A model generated the notes under the pieces. The model was not told where the DNA came from. It saw nothing but the letters and a program-made list of their open reading frames with translations, and did not search any database. A program made the position numbers and the translations under genes. From VFZN01 sp963709325 (GTDB lineage Bacteria > Acidobacteriota > Vicinamibacteria > Vicinamibacterales > UBA2999), in assembly GCA_963709325.1 (NCBI GenBank), contig CAVPVV010000003.1, positions 2,914,001-2,978,000 on the forward strand: a stretch of 64,000 bases of DNA, read 5' to 3'. Of this stretch, positions 24,621 through 32,799 are shown piece by piece; position 1 is the first letter of the stretch; each line of letters opens with the position of its first letter.

Positions 24621-25535
24621 TTAACCCCTCACTGTGAGCACCGGGCAGGTGGCGGCGCGAACGACGTGGTTCGCGGTGGAGCCGAAGAAGCCGATGTCGA
24701 TCGAGCTCCTGCCGCCGACGCCCATGACGATGAGGTCGGCCTCGCGCTCGCGGGCGGATGCGACCAGCTCGGTGTAGGCCTTTCCGAATCGGACTTCGAT
24801 CGCCACGTCGCGGCCCGGGAGCAGTGAGGCCGCAAGATTCTTCAGGCCGTCGGCGGCGCCCGTCTCGAGGTAGCGTCGGGTGTCCAGGAGCGCTTCCGCC
24901 TGCGCCGCTGGCAGGCCGTCCATTCCCGGCACCGGCGGCTCGTGCCACGGCCACTCGAGCACGTGAACGAGCGTCACCGCCGCGCCGGAGCCGTCGGTCA
25001 TGGCTGCCGCGGCCTTCACGGCCAGCCGCGACCAGTCGGAGAAGTCGACGGCGACGATCACGCGGCCGAAGGACGCAGCGGGAGCGCCGGCGGCACGCGG
25101 CGGTACAGTCAATACCGGGCAAGCGGCCTTGCGAAGCACTTTCTCGGTGACGGAGCCGAGGATCAGGTGCTGGAAACCGCTTGTCCCGTGCGTGCCCATG
25201 ACGATCAGGTCCACGTCGTTCGACGCCGCGTGCTCGAGAATCGTCGGCGCCGGCGCTCCGCCAACGATGATGATGCTGAGCTTCGCGGCGGCGTCGACGG
25301 CCGAGCGGCAGGCCGCGGTCACCCTGGCGCGCAGTTCCTCGAGATCCTCGGGTTCGACGATCTTCGCGGTGGCGGGGTCGAGCGCGCTCATGCCGGCCGT
25401 CGGCATCACCGAGAGGAAGACGTGCAGCACCGTGAGCCGCGCACCGGTCGCCCGGGCCAGGACGCCCGCCTGCTCGAGTGCGTGTTCCGAAACGTCCGAG
25501 AAATCGAACGGGCTCAGGATGTGGCCGAGTGTCAT
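24621..25535 (-). CDS. Tandem universal stress protein (two UspA domains)
   Basis: A 304-residue protein with two Usp domains: about 1-145 ('HILSPFDFSDVSEHALEQAG', ATP-loop 'VMGTHGTSGFQHLILGSVTE') and about 155-304 ('RVIVAVDFSDWSRLAVKAAA', 'VMGVGGRSSIDIGFFGSTAN'). Both keep the G-x2-G-x9-G(S/T) nucleotide-binding pattern or a close variant, so ATP binding is likely. The start at 25535 ('MTLGHILSPFDF') has GAGGA upstream; the longer open frame upstream runs into intergenic repeats and is rejected. Confidence 0.9.
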   Translation of the reverse strand: MTLGHILSPFDFSDVSEHALEQAGVLARATGARLTVLHVFLSVMPTAGMSALDPATAKIVEPEDLEELRARVTAACRSAVDAAAKLSIIIVGGAPAPTILEHAASNDVDLIVMGTHGTSGFQHLILGSVTEKVLRKAACPVLTVPPRAAGAPAASFGRVIVAVDFSDWSRLAVKAAAAMTDGSGAAVTLVHVLEWPWHEPPVPGMDGLPAAQAEALLDTRRYLETGAADGLKNLAASLLPGRDVAIEVRFGKAYTELVASAREREADLIVMGVGGRSSIDIGFFGSTANHVVRAATCPVLTVRG

Positions 25536-25544
25536 GATCGTGTC

Positions 25545-25664
25545 CTCTGGCGATTGGTTGACTGGCGATTGGCGATCGGCGCCCATCGGGGGATTGGGCG
25601 ATGGAGCGAATTGCCCAATCACCAACCACCAATCGTCAGTAAATCATCAGTCAATCCTCAATCC
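25545..25664. repeat. ATTGG/CCAAT palindromic repeat region
   Basis: The gap between the UspA and metalloprotease genes has repeated ATTGG-type words on the left (GATTGGTTGACTGGCGATTGG near 25550) and CCAAT words on the right (CCAATCACCAACCACCAATC near 25615), plus AATCCTC twice near 25653-25667. The arms can pair as an imperfect long hairpin. It resembles other dispersed intergenic repeats in the window. Confidence 0.55.
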
Positions 25665-28238
25665 TCAACGGACAGGCGGTCGCGCCAGCCAGTCCTGTGG
25701 CGCCTCACCAATTGGCGCGCCCGGCGGAGCGGGCGCGGCCGGAAGCTGCTTGGCTGCATCGCCAGGCCGCTCGAGAAAGCGCTTGATATCGGCGGCGAGC
25801 AGCGTGTCTTGCGCGACGTCGGCGTCGGTCTTGGTCCCATTCACGCGCAGCCGCGTGGCCAAACGCTGCAGCTTCAGCGAGGCAAGAGCTCGGACCTGGC
25901 CGTTCTGCGCCGCTGCCGCCAGGCCCGAGAGCCGATCGACCAGCACGCGCTGAGTGGCACGGCGCACTTCGGCTTCGTACGGCGTGGCCGTTGTCGCATC
26001 GAAGGTCGCTTTGACGAGCCGGTCCACGACTTCCTCCAGGCCAGGCAGCGCAGGATCGACGGCGTGCTGGGCCACCAGCCGCGCAGCGCGATCGGGCTGA
26101 AGGATGAAGCCGATTGTCACGTCGGAGGCGATGGTCGCCGGGCTGAGCGGGTCGAAGCCCTCGCCGGTCGTCCGCGGGAAGAGCTCGCGGTGGATGCCCC
26201 AGGCAGGGGGCCGGGGCGGGATGCTGTCGAGGATCTTCTTCGGCACGGTCAACTCCGACGGCTTGAGCGTCGCCGAGAGCGATTCGAGGGCCTTGCGCTG
26301 ATTGTCCGCCGACTCCCACTTCATCGGCGTCCGGCCGTCGCCGCGCATCGCGTAGATGAAATCCTGCCCGCCCAGCATCGAGGCCGCGCCCTCGACCGCG
26401 TAGCGGTGATACATCCAGATCGGCACCAGCGGCTCCTCGATGGTCGTCATCGGGGCGCCGAGCCGGATCGTGTGCTCGCCGATCCGGCCAAGTGCCGCCC
26501 GGCGGACCTTCATCAGCCGATCGAGCTCGTCCGCCTGGTTCACCCCGTTCGACCATTGCTCGGTGCGCGGGTGGATGTCGGTGTCCTGGTTCGTGAAGTA
26601 GCGCAGGTCCTGGTCCCAGGCCTCGTCGAGAATCTTCGCGAGCGCCTGCTGCTCGTTGGCGCCGGCCGGGAACTCCCGGTAGCCGTAGTTGATGGTGACC
26701 TTGTCCCAGTCGCCGATCCGCTGCGGGTAGGCGTTCGCGATGTCGATGGTGCCGTCCGCCTTCAGCTCCTCGAGCGGATGCGGGTAGTCCATCACCGAGA
26801 TCCAGCCCTTGGTGCTGTCGTAGTAGTTGTGGCCGAGACCGAGGGTATGCCCGACCTCATGGGCCGACAACTGGCGGATGCGCTTCAGCGCCGTCTCGTA
26901 CAGAATCGGCGGCCGCTCGGTGCCGGTCGCGTACGGCGACAAGAGGCCCTCGAAAATCAGGTAGTCCTGCCGGTCGCGCAGCGAGCCAAGCGTGACCGTC
27001 GCCTTGATGATCTCGCCGGTGCGCGGATCGGTGACGGAGCCGCCCGAGCTCCAGCCGCGCGTCGAGCGGTGGACCCAGTTGATCATGTTGTAGCGGATGT
27101 CCATCGGATCCGCGCCGTCGGGGAGCACGTCGACCTTGAACGCGTTGCGGAAACCGGCCGCCTCGAACGCCTGGTTCCACCAGCTGGCGCCTTCGACGAG
27201 CGCCTTCTTGACGTCTTCCGGCGCGCCCGAGTCCACCCAGTACTGGATTGGCGTCACCGGCTCGCTCATCGCCGCCGCCGGGTCCTTCTTCACCAGCCGG
27301 TGGCGGCGGATGTAGCGGAACTGGATTGACTCGGCGATCGGCTGGCTGAAATCGACAAACGAAATGCCGCCGTATCCGGCACGCGGGTCGTCGATGCGCG
27401 GCTTGTAGTTGCCATCGGGCAGCTCGACGAACGAGACGTGCTCCCGCATCGTCACCGAGTCTGGCGTCGGCGTGACGCTGGCGACCGTGCCGGAGAATAT
27501 CCCCTGGCGTCCGAAGTTGCCGGCTACTTCCGGCGCCGCAATCGGCGCCGGGCCCTGCTGCGGTCCACCGGCGCCGCCGCGGCCGCCGCCACCCGCCTCG
27601 TTCACGAACGTGAGCAGGAGATCGATCTCGGTGTTCTTGGGGAAGTTCTTCGTGTTCGGCAGGTAGACCGCGCTGCGGGTGCGCTCCACGCGATAGTTGC
27701 CGGGCCGTAGCGCCGCGCCCGCGCCGTGCACGTCGCGCATCAGGAAATCGGTGGCGTCCACCACGACGCGTCCATTCGACTCGGCCGCAACGGCGAAGCC
27801 CCACAATACCGACTTGGCGAACGAGTCCTCGACCGCCTTGCGTTCGAGCGGATTCTTGGCGCTCGAGCGGAACGTCTGGTTCCCCTGCACGAGCATCACT
27901 CGCGGGCCCATCCGCTGGAACGTGACGACACGGCCCTGGCCGCCCTGGCCGCGGTCGAGACCGATGTCGTTCGAGCCGAGGCCGGCCGAGAGGCCGGTCG
28001 AGAACAGGAACTCGGTATCGAAACGCGGGATCTCGAGCAGCAGCGCGCCCGCGCGCTCGTCCCAGTAGAGCGGAAAGTAGCCGTCGATCTTGCGCAGCCC
28101 GTTGACGCGATCGTCGATCGAGGGGACCGGTCCGCCGGCGCGCGGACCGCCGCCGGCTGCCGCCGGCTGCTGCGCGGTCGGTTGCGCCGCGCCGGCAAGC
28201 AGCAGGACTCCAAGTGCCAGGACACTCTGTTTCAGCAT
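25665..28238 (-). CDS. Secreted zinc metalloprotease (DUF5117/DUF4953-type metzincin)
   Basis: An 857-residue exported protease. Signal peptide 'MLKQSVLALGVLLLAGAAQ'; N-terminal DUF5117-like region to about residue 200 ('GYFPLYWDERAGALLLEIPR'); then the metzincin core with 'HEVGHTLGLGHN' starting at His460 (three zinc His and the catalytic Glu) and a Met-turn 'ISVMDYPHP' shortly after; C-terminal DUF4953-like part. The start at 28238 is fixed by GGAGAAGCA directly upstream. It likely degrades extracellular or periplasmic peptides. Divergent from the S51 peptidase gene. Confidence 0.9.
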   Translation of the reverse strand: MLKQSVLALGVLLLAGAAQPTAQQPAAAGGGPRAGGPVPSIDDRVNGLRKIDGYFPLYWDERAGALLLEIPRFDTEFLFSTGLSAGLGSNDIGLDRGQGGQGRVVTFQRMGPRVMLVQGNQTFRSSAKNPLERKAVEDSFAKSVLWGFAVAAESNGRVVVDATDFLMRDVHGAGAALRPGNYRVERTRSAVYLPNTKNFPKNTEIDLLLTFVNEAGGGGRGGAGGPQQGPAPIAAPEVAGNFGRQGIFSGTVASVTPTPDSVTMREHVSFVELPDGNYKPRIDDPRAGYGGISFVDFSQPIAESIQFRYIRRHRLVKKDPAAAMSEPVTPIQYWVDSGAPEDVKKALVEGASWWNQAFEAAGFRNAFKVDVLPDGADPMDIRYNMINWVHRSTRGWSSGGSVTDPRTGEIIKATVTLGSLRDRQDYLIFEGLLSPYATGTERPPILYETALKRIRQLSAHEVGHTLGLGHNYYDSTKGWISVMDYPHPLEELKADGTIDIANAYPQRIGDWDKVTINYGYREFPAGANEQQALAKILDEAWDQDLRYFTNQDTDIHPRTEQWSNGVNQADELDRLMKVRRAALGRIGEHTIRLGAPMTTIEEPLVPIWMYHRYAVEGAASMLGGQDFIYAMRGDGRTPMKWESADNQRKALESLSATLKPSELTVPKKILDSIPPRPPAWGIHRELFPRTTGEGFDPLSPATIASDVTIGFILQPDRAARLVAQHAVDPALPGLEEVVDRLVKATFDATTATPYEAEVRRATQRVLVDRLSGLAAAAQNGQVRALASLKLQRLATRLRVNGTKTDADVAQDTLLAADIKRFLERPGDAAKQLPAAPAPPGAPIGEAPQDWLARPPVR

Positions 28239-28309
28239 TGCTTCTCCTTCGCGCGACATTCTAGCTGCCCGGTCTTTTCCGGCCATAATTCGACTCCCGG
28301 AGCCGACCC

Positions 28310-29164
28310 ATGATCAGAACCCTCGCACTCACGCTCCTGCTCGGCGTCTCGCTCGCCGCCTCCGAGCACGGTCCCGACAAGGGCACCCTCGTCATCGTTG
28401 GCGGCAACATGCAGGATCCGGCCATCGTCAAGCGATTCATCGACCTTGCCGGCGGTCCGGATCAGCCAATCGTCATCATTCCCACGGCCGGTGAAGACGA
28501 CGAGCGCGATCCGTACGATCAGAACTGGTCGGGCTTGAAGCAGTGGCGGGAGAACGGGGCGAAGAACCTGAGCGTCCTGCACACCCGCGATCGCAAGGTG
28601 GCTGACACCGAGGCGTTTGCCAGGCCGATTCGCACCGCGCGCGGGGTGTTCTTCACCGGCGGCCGCCAGTGGCGGCTGGCCGATTCCTATCTCGACACCG
28701 TCACGCACCGCGAACTGTCCGCCCTGCTTAGCCGCGGAGGGGTCATCGGCGGCTCGTCGGCCGGCGCCTCAATCCTCGCCTCGTTCATGGTTCGCGGCGA
28801 CACCAAGGGCAACGACAAGATGATCGGCGATCACACCGTCGGGCTCGGGTTCCTGAAGAACGCCGCCGTCGATCAGCACCTGCTGCGCCGCAACCGGCAG
28901 TTCGACATGCTCGAAGTGATCGACGCGCATCCGCAACTGCTCGGCATCGGCCTCGACGAGGACACGGCGATCGTCGTGCAGGGCGATCAGTTCGACGTGA
29001 TCGGGAAGAGCTACGCGGTGATCTACAGCAACCGGCCGGTCGCCGGAGCCAGCGGCCGGTTCTTCTTCATGGGCGCGGGCGACCGCTTCGACATGGACGC
29101 CAGGAAGGCGATGCGGCGCGCCGCGGAGTGGCGGCCGCTCGAGGGCGTTCGACCGCCGAAATAG
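28310..29164 (+). CDS. Cyanophycinase-like peptidase (S51), exported
   Basis: A 284-residue serine peptidase of family S51. Signal peptide ('ALTLLLGVSLAAS'), then a class I glutamine-amidotransferase-like fold: 'GTLVIVGGNMQDPAIVKRF' strand, 'GVFFTGGRQWRLAD', and the nucleophile elbow 'GGSSAGASILA' with Ser150 as probable nucleophile. Cyanophycinases release beta-Asp-Arg dipeptides from cyanophycin; exported members often serve scavenging. No cyanophycin synthetase is in the window. Neighbouring exported metzincin and amidase suggest a peptide/amide degradation theme. Confidence 0.88.
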   Translation: MIRTLALTLLLGVSLAASEHGPDKGTLVIVGGNMQDPAIVKRFIDLAGGPDQPIVIIPTAGEDDERDPYDQNWSGLKQWRENGAKNLSVLHTRDRKVADTEAFARPIRTARGVFFTGGRQWRLADSYLDTVTHRELSALLSRGGVIGGSSAGASILASFMVRGDTKGNDKMIGDHTVGLGFLKNAAVDQHLLRRNRQFDMLEVIDAHPQLLGIGLDEDTAIVVQGDQFDVIGKSYAVIYSNRPVAGASGRFFFMGAGDRFDMDARKAMRRAAEWRPLEGVRPPK

Positions 29165-29176
29165 GCCGGCCGCGCC

Positions 29177-30775
29177 TCAGGGAACGGTCAAAGCTTCGCC
29201 AGGAAGCGCAGGCGTGTTGCGAGGCAGACGCCGCGCCTTCGAAGCCTGCTCGAACGAGTACCCGAGTGCGAGCAGCTTCGACTCGCTGTAAGCAGGGCCG
29301 AAAAACGAGATGGTGACCGGCAGCCGGTCGCTGGTGAAGCCGGCCGGCACAATCAGGTCGGGATAACCGGTCAGGTTCGCGATGTTCGTCGCCGACGGCG
29401 TGCCCGACGGGTCACCAGAACCGGCGATCAGGCTCGGGCGGCGTGACGAGGTCGGGTAAACGATCGCGTCGAGCGTGTTGGTCTGCAGCAGTCCATCCAC
29501 CACGACACGCACTGCCGGCAGCACGTGGTCATGCACCGCGACGTAGCGGGCGTCGGTCAGCGTTCCCGCGCCGGCCTCGCGGTTGAAGAGCGCCCAGCGC
29601 GGCGGGTTCGGCATCGCGCCATCCGGACGGGTGCCCAGGAACTGCTTCGACCTGGCGATCATCTCGTCCAGCGTCTTCGGGTACTTCGGACCGAGGGTCT
29701 TCAGGTAGGCCGCGATCTGCGGCGCGAACTCGGGCCAGCGCACCGCGGTATAGAAGTCGCCCTTGGCATCGAGCAGCCATTTCGGATATCGCACATCGAT
29801 CGTGGTCGCGCCCGCCTTGCGCATCGCGTCCAGCGCCGAGTCCATCACCCAGTCCACGTCTTCGTCCGCGCCGAAGAAGTCGCGGGCGACGCCGATACGC
29901 GCGCCTTTGAGCGCATCCGGCTTCAGGAACTTCACGTAGTCGGTCTCAGCCCGCCCCTGGCTCGCCGCAGTGGCGGGATCGGCCGCATCCACGCCGGTCA
30001 TCGCGCCCAGCGCGGCGGCGACGTCGTAGACACTGCGAGCCATCGGGCCGCCGGTGTCGAAGCTGAGCGCCAGCGGGATGATGCCGTCACGGCTGAGCAG
30101 CCCCAGCGTCGGCTTCAGCCCGACGATGCCGTTGGCGCTCGAGGGACCGCGCACCGAGCCGCCGGTGTCGGTGCCCATGCCGAACACCGCGAACCCGGCC
30201 GCTATCGACGCCCCGGTTCCACCGGACGAGCCCGACGGCGAGCGCGCCAGGTCGTGCGGGTTGAGCGTCTGGCCGCCAAGCGAGCTGAGCGCCGCTCCGG
30301 AGGCGAACTCGGACATGTTCACCTTGGCCAGCACGATCGCGCCGGCCGCACGGAGCTTTTTCACCACGAATGCATCGTCGGGCGGAATCGAGCCTTCGAG
30401 CAGCACGGAGCCGCCGGTGGTCGGCATGTCGGCGGTGTCGAAATTGTCCTTGAGCACGAGCGGGATGCCGTGCAGCGGAGAGCGCGGTCCCTTGGCCTTG
30501 CGCTCGGCGTCGAGGGCGCGGGCGGTCTCGAGCGCCTTCGGGTTGAGCGTCAGGATCGCGTGGATCGACGGCCCCTTGCGGTCGTAGGCCTCGATGCGGG
30601 CGAGGAAGCGCTGCACGAGCTGTTCAGAGGTGAGCGTGCCGCCATTGAAGGCGGCATTCAGGTCCGCAATCGTGGCCTGATCCAGGTCCACGGACCGGGC
30701 CGCGCCCGCGGGCGCCTGCGTCAAGACGAGCGCGGCAATCAGGGGGAGGAGCAGAAGGCGGAGCGCTATTCGCAT
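29177..30775 (-). CDS. Exported amidase (amidase signature family)
   Basis: A 532-residue amidase signature enzyme with an N-terminal signal peptide ('LLLLPLIAALVLTQAPAGAA'). The Ser-cisSer-Lys triad is visible: Lys in 'GIPLVLKDNFDTADM', the cis-Ser in the Gly/Ser-rich 'RSPSGSSGGTGASIAAG' and the nucleophile Ser in 'GTDTGGSVRGPSS'. It should hydrolyse a carboxamide outside the cytoplasm; substrate unknown. GatA is unlikely because of the signal and the absence of gatB/gatC. The cyanophycinase-like gene is convergent and only 12 bases away. Confidence 0.9.
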   Translation of the reverse strand: MRIALRLLLLPLIAALVLTQAPAGAARSVDLDQATIADLNAAFNGGTLTSEQLVQRFLARIEAYDRKGPSIHAILTLNPKALETARALDAERKAKGPRSPLHGIPLVLKDNFDTADMPTTGGSVLLEGSIPPDDAFVVKKLRAAGAIVLAKVNMSEFASGAALSSLGGQTLNPHDLARSPSGSSGGTGASIAAGFAVFGMGTDTGGSVRGPSSANGIVGLKPTLGLLSRDGIIPLALSFDTGGPMARSVYDVAAALGAMTGVDAADPATAASQGRAETDYVKFLKPDALKGARIGVARDFFGADEDVDWVMDSALDAMRKAGATTIDVRYPKWLLDAKGDFYTAVRWPEFAPQIAAYLKTLGPKYPKTLDEMIARSKQFLGTRPDGAMPNPPRWALFNREAGAGTLTDARYVAVHDHVLPAVRVVVDGLLQTNTLDAIVYPTSSRRPSLIAGSGDPSGTPSATNIANLTGYPDLIVPAGFTSDRLPVTISFFGPAYSESKLLALGYSFEQASKARRLPRNTPALPGEALTVP

Positions 30776-30873
30776 GGCCCGGACACGTTACCAGACTGGT
30801 GCCGGAATGGAAGGCATGAGCTGGGTACAGCGTCGGTGCATCCGGGCGCGGAAAATGGATCTAGGCTAGGAGC

Positions 30874-31728
30874 ATGAAGACGGGCGGCAGGCGGATGGTC
30901 TGGGCCCTGGCGGGCTTCGTTGCCGTGGTCGGCGCCGGCGCTACGGCGGCATACGCCCAGCGGATCTGGGGCGGGTTCTACGGACGCACCCCGCCGAAGT
31001 TTCCCACTGCCGCCACGTTCGAGGGCTCTTTCCACTTCTGCCGCGTCCTGTTCACGAGCAATCGCCGCGAGAAGCAGGGCTGGGACACAGACTATCCCGG
31101 CGCCGACATCAACTTCAGCGTCCGTCTATCGGAGCTGACCAAGGTCCGCGTCAAGTTCGTCGACGAAGCGGGTGAAGGCGAGGTGCCGGATGCGGTCGTC
31201 GTCAGGGTGACCGACGACGCCTTGTTCCAATGCCCGTTTGCGCTGATGGAAGACGCCGGGACGGCGCACTTCAGCGACGTCGAGGTGAAGCGGCTCCGCG
31301 AGTACCTGTTGAAGGGCGGTTTCCTGTTCGTGTCCGACTATCACGGCAGCTGGGCAAAAGCGCAGTTCGACGAGGAGATCGGGCGGGCCCTGCCGCACGG
31401 CGAGTATCCGATCATCGATCTCACTCCGCCCACTCACGCGATCTGGAACACGTTCTTTCCGGTGACCCACATCATTCAGCTGGCGTCGATTCAGACGTGG
31501 CGGCGTACCGGCGGTGGCACGATCGAACGTTGGAACGAAGACGGGTCGCCACCCGACGCCCGGGGAATCGCCGACTCGCACGGCCGGTTGATGGTGGTGA
31601 TGGTCCACAACAGCGACATCCCGGACGCGTGGGAGCGCGAAGGCGAGAACCCCGAGTACTTCTACCGGTTCTCGCCGGATGCGTACGCGGTCGGCATCGA
31701 CGTCCTGCTCTACGCCATGACTCACTGA
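30874..31728 (+). CDS. DUF4159 domain protein, exported
   Basis: A 284-residue protein with an N-terminal signal or anchor ('WALAGFVAVVGAGATAAYAQ') and a DUF4159 domain from about residue 55 ('FHFCRVLFTSNRREKQGWDT', 'DYPGADINFSVRLSELT', 'LREYLLKGGFLFVSDYHGSW', 'PLPH..IWNTFFPVTHI'-type segments). The fold is thought to be glutamine-amidotransferase-like, without a clear catalytic site here. In related genomes DUF4159 genes sit near MoxR/VWA genes; here it is alone. Function unknown. Confidence 0.8.
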   Translation: MKTGGRRMVWALAGFVAVVGAGATAAYAQRIWGGFYGRTPPKFPTAATFEGSFHFCRVLFTSNRREKQGWDTDYPGADINFSVRLSELTKVRVKFVDEAGEGEVPDAVVVRVTDDALFQCPFALMEDAGTAHFSDVEVKRLREYLLKGGFLFVSDYHGSWAKAQFDEEIGRALPHGEYPIIDLTPPTHAIWNTFFPVTHIIQLASIQTWRRTGGGTIERWNEDGSPPDARGIADSHGRLMVVMVHNSDIPDAWEREGENPEYFYRFSPDAYAVGIDVLLYAMTH

Positions 31729-31756
31729 GCAGGCCCGGACGTCGCCGGCCGCGCGC

Positions 31757-31960
31757 TCACGCGTCGCGAAGGTGGCTCGCCGAGCCGTGTTCGTCGACGC
31801 TCGCGAGGACGCCGTCGAGATCGTCGGCTTCGATCGGGGCGCTCGCCTCAATCTCTGCGCTTTCGTCGAGAATCCGCTGCGCGTGCCAAAGACGAACGGC
31901 TTCCGCCGCGTCCTGCACGTCGTCGAGATGCGCGTCGAGCAGCAATGCTTCGAACGTCAT
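31757..31960 (-). CDS. Small acidic protein, unknown
   Basis: A 67-residue, strongly acidic protein ('LDDVQDAAEAVRLWHAQRIL', 'EIEASAPIEADDLDGVLASV') without a known domain. It is supported by a very good ribosome binding site (GAGAGGAG, six bases before the ATG) and by its position 37 bases after the CsbD-like gene on the same strand, so the two are probably co-expressed. The regular acidic pattern is compatible with a helical, partly disordered stress-related protein. Confidence 0.55.
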   Translation of the reverse strand: MTFEALLLDAHLDDVQDAAEAVRLWHAQRILDESAEIEASAPIEADDLDGVLASVDEHGSASHLRDA

Positions 31961-31997
31961 GGCGGCTCCTCTCTCGAATGAACGGGGACGCGACGGC

Positions 31998-32213
31998 TCA
32001 GCGGGCCTCGGCGAGCGTCTGGCGCCACGCCCCGAGCTCCCTGAGGGCCTCGGCGCGCGCGAAACCGTAACGGGCCTGCAGCACGCTCACCAGCCGCTCG
32101 GCGTTGCCGCGCACGCTCTGCACGTCGGCGTCGGTCAATTTGTCCCACCGCTGGCGGGCAGCGCTCATTACCCGGGCCCACCGCTCCGTCACGCGTCCGA
32201 TTTCCTGAGCCAT
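31998..32213 (-). CDS. CsbD-like small stress protein
   Basis: A 71-residue protein whose C-terminal part, 'RWDKLTDADVQSVRGNAERL' and then 'VSVLQARYGFARAEALRELG', resembles the CsbD family of stress-induced small proteins (W-x-K-L-T-D-x-D, then an R/Y-G-x-x-R-x-E-A helix). The start at 32213 is preferred over 32264 because GTGGAGGA lies about six bases upstream of it. Followed on the same strand by the 67-residue acidic protein. Confidence 0.65.
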   Translation of the reverse strand: MAQEIGRVTERWARVMSAARQRWDKLTDADVQSVRGNAERLVSVLQARYGFARAEALRELGAWRQTLAEAR

Positions 32214-32407
32214 CGCGTCCTCCACGCGCTCCGAGCCCGATTGCCCGAGCGTTGCCTCGGTCATTAGCAACCGGCGTGCCACGCGAACCGTGGTTTCGTG
32301 TCCACGACGCGATCGCAGTTGGAAGGCCGGTTCACACACTGGGTAGCTGGGGAAACCATGAAGCGCGGGGCGGAGGGAGCGGTTCGGTGGTGTAATCAGC
32401 ACCGCCA

Positions 32408-32752
32408 ATGGCCGTCGTCTACAAAATCGTGTCCGAGTCATCGTGGCGCGAGGCCGAGGAGCGTGGAGCGTTCAGCGGCGCGCCGGTCGACGTCGCGGAT
32501 GGGTTCATCCATTTTTCGACGGCCGGCCAGGTCGCCGAAACGGCAGCGCGCCATTTCGCGTCGCAGCGCGGCCTGCTGTTGGTCGCGGTATTGGCGGAGC
32601 AACTGGGCGACGCGCTCCGTTGGGAACCTTCGCGCGGCGGCGCACTGTTCCCGCACCTGTACGCACCGCTTCCGCTGAGCGCCGTGCTGTGGATAAAGCC
32701 ACTGCCGCTCAACGCCGACGGCCGCCACGAGTTCCCGGCACTGGAGGATTAG
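32408..32752 (+). CDS. DUF952 family protein
   Basis: A 114-residue cytoplasmic protein of the DUF952 family: 'VYKIVSESSWREAEERGAF', 'DVADGFIHFSTAGQVAETAA', 'GGALFPHLYAPLPLSAVLW'. The conserved 'DGFIHxS' and 'FPHLYxPL' motifs are present. The fold is related to ADP-ribosyltransferase-like or glutathione-associated small domains, but no biochemical role is established. It lies 47 bases before the MFS/spermidine synthase gene on the same strand. Confidence 0.85.
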   Translation: MAVVYKIVSESSWREAEERGAFSGAPVDVADGFIHFSTAGQVAETAARHFASQRGLLLVAVLAEQLGDALRWEPSRGGALFPHLYAPLPLSAVLWIKPLPLNADGRHEFPALED

Positions 32753-32799
32753 CGGACCGGCCAACGGAATGAAACTTCACGAGCTAGACTTCTGTAGTC

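Noticed and set aside
24942..27329. Open plus-strand frame of about 795 codons across the UspA and metalloprotease genes.
   Set aside because: Antisense to two clear genes with catalytic motifs; product is Arg/His-rich without any domain. A by-product of high GC.
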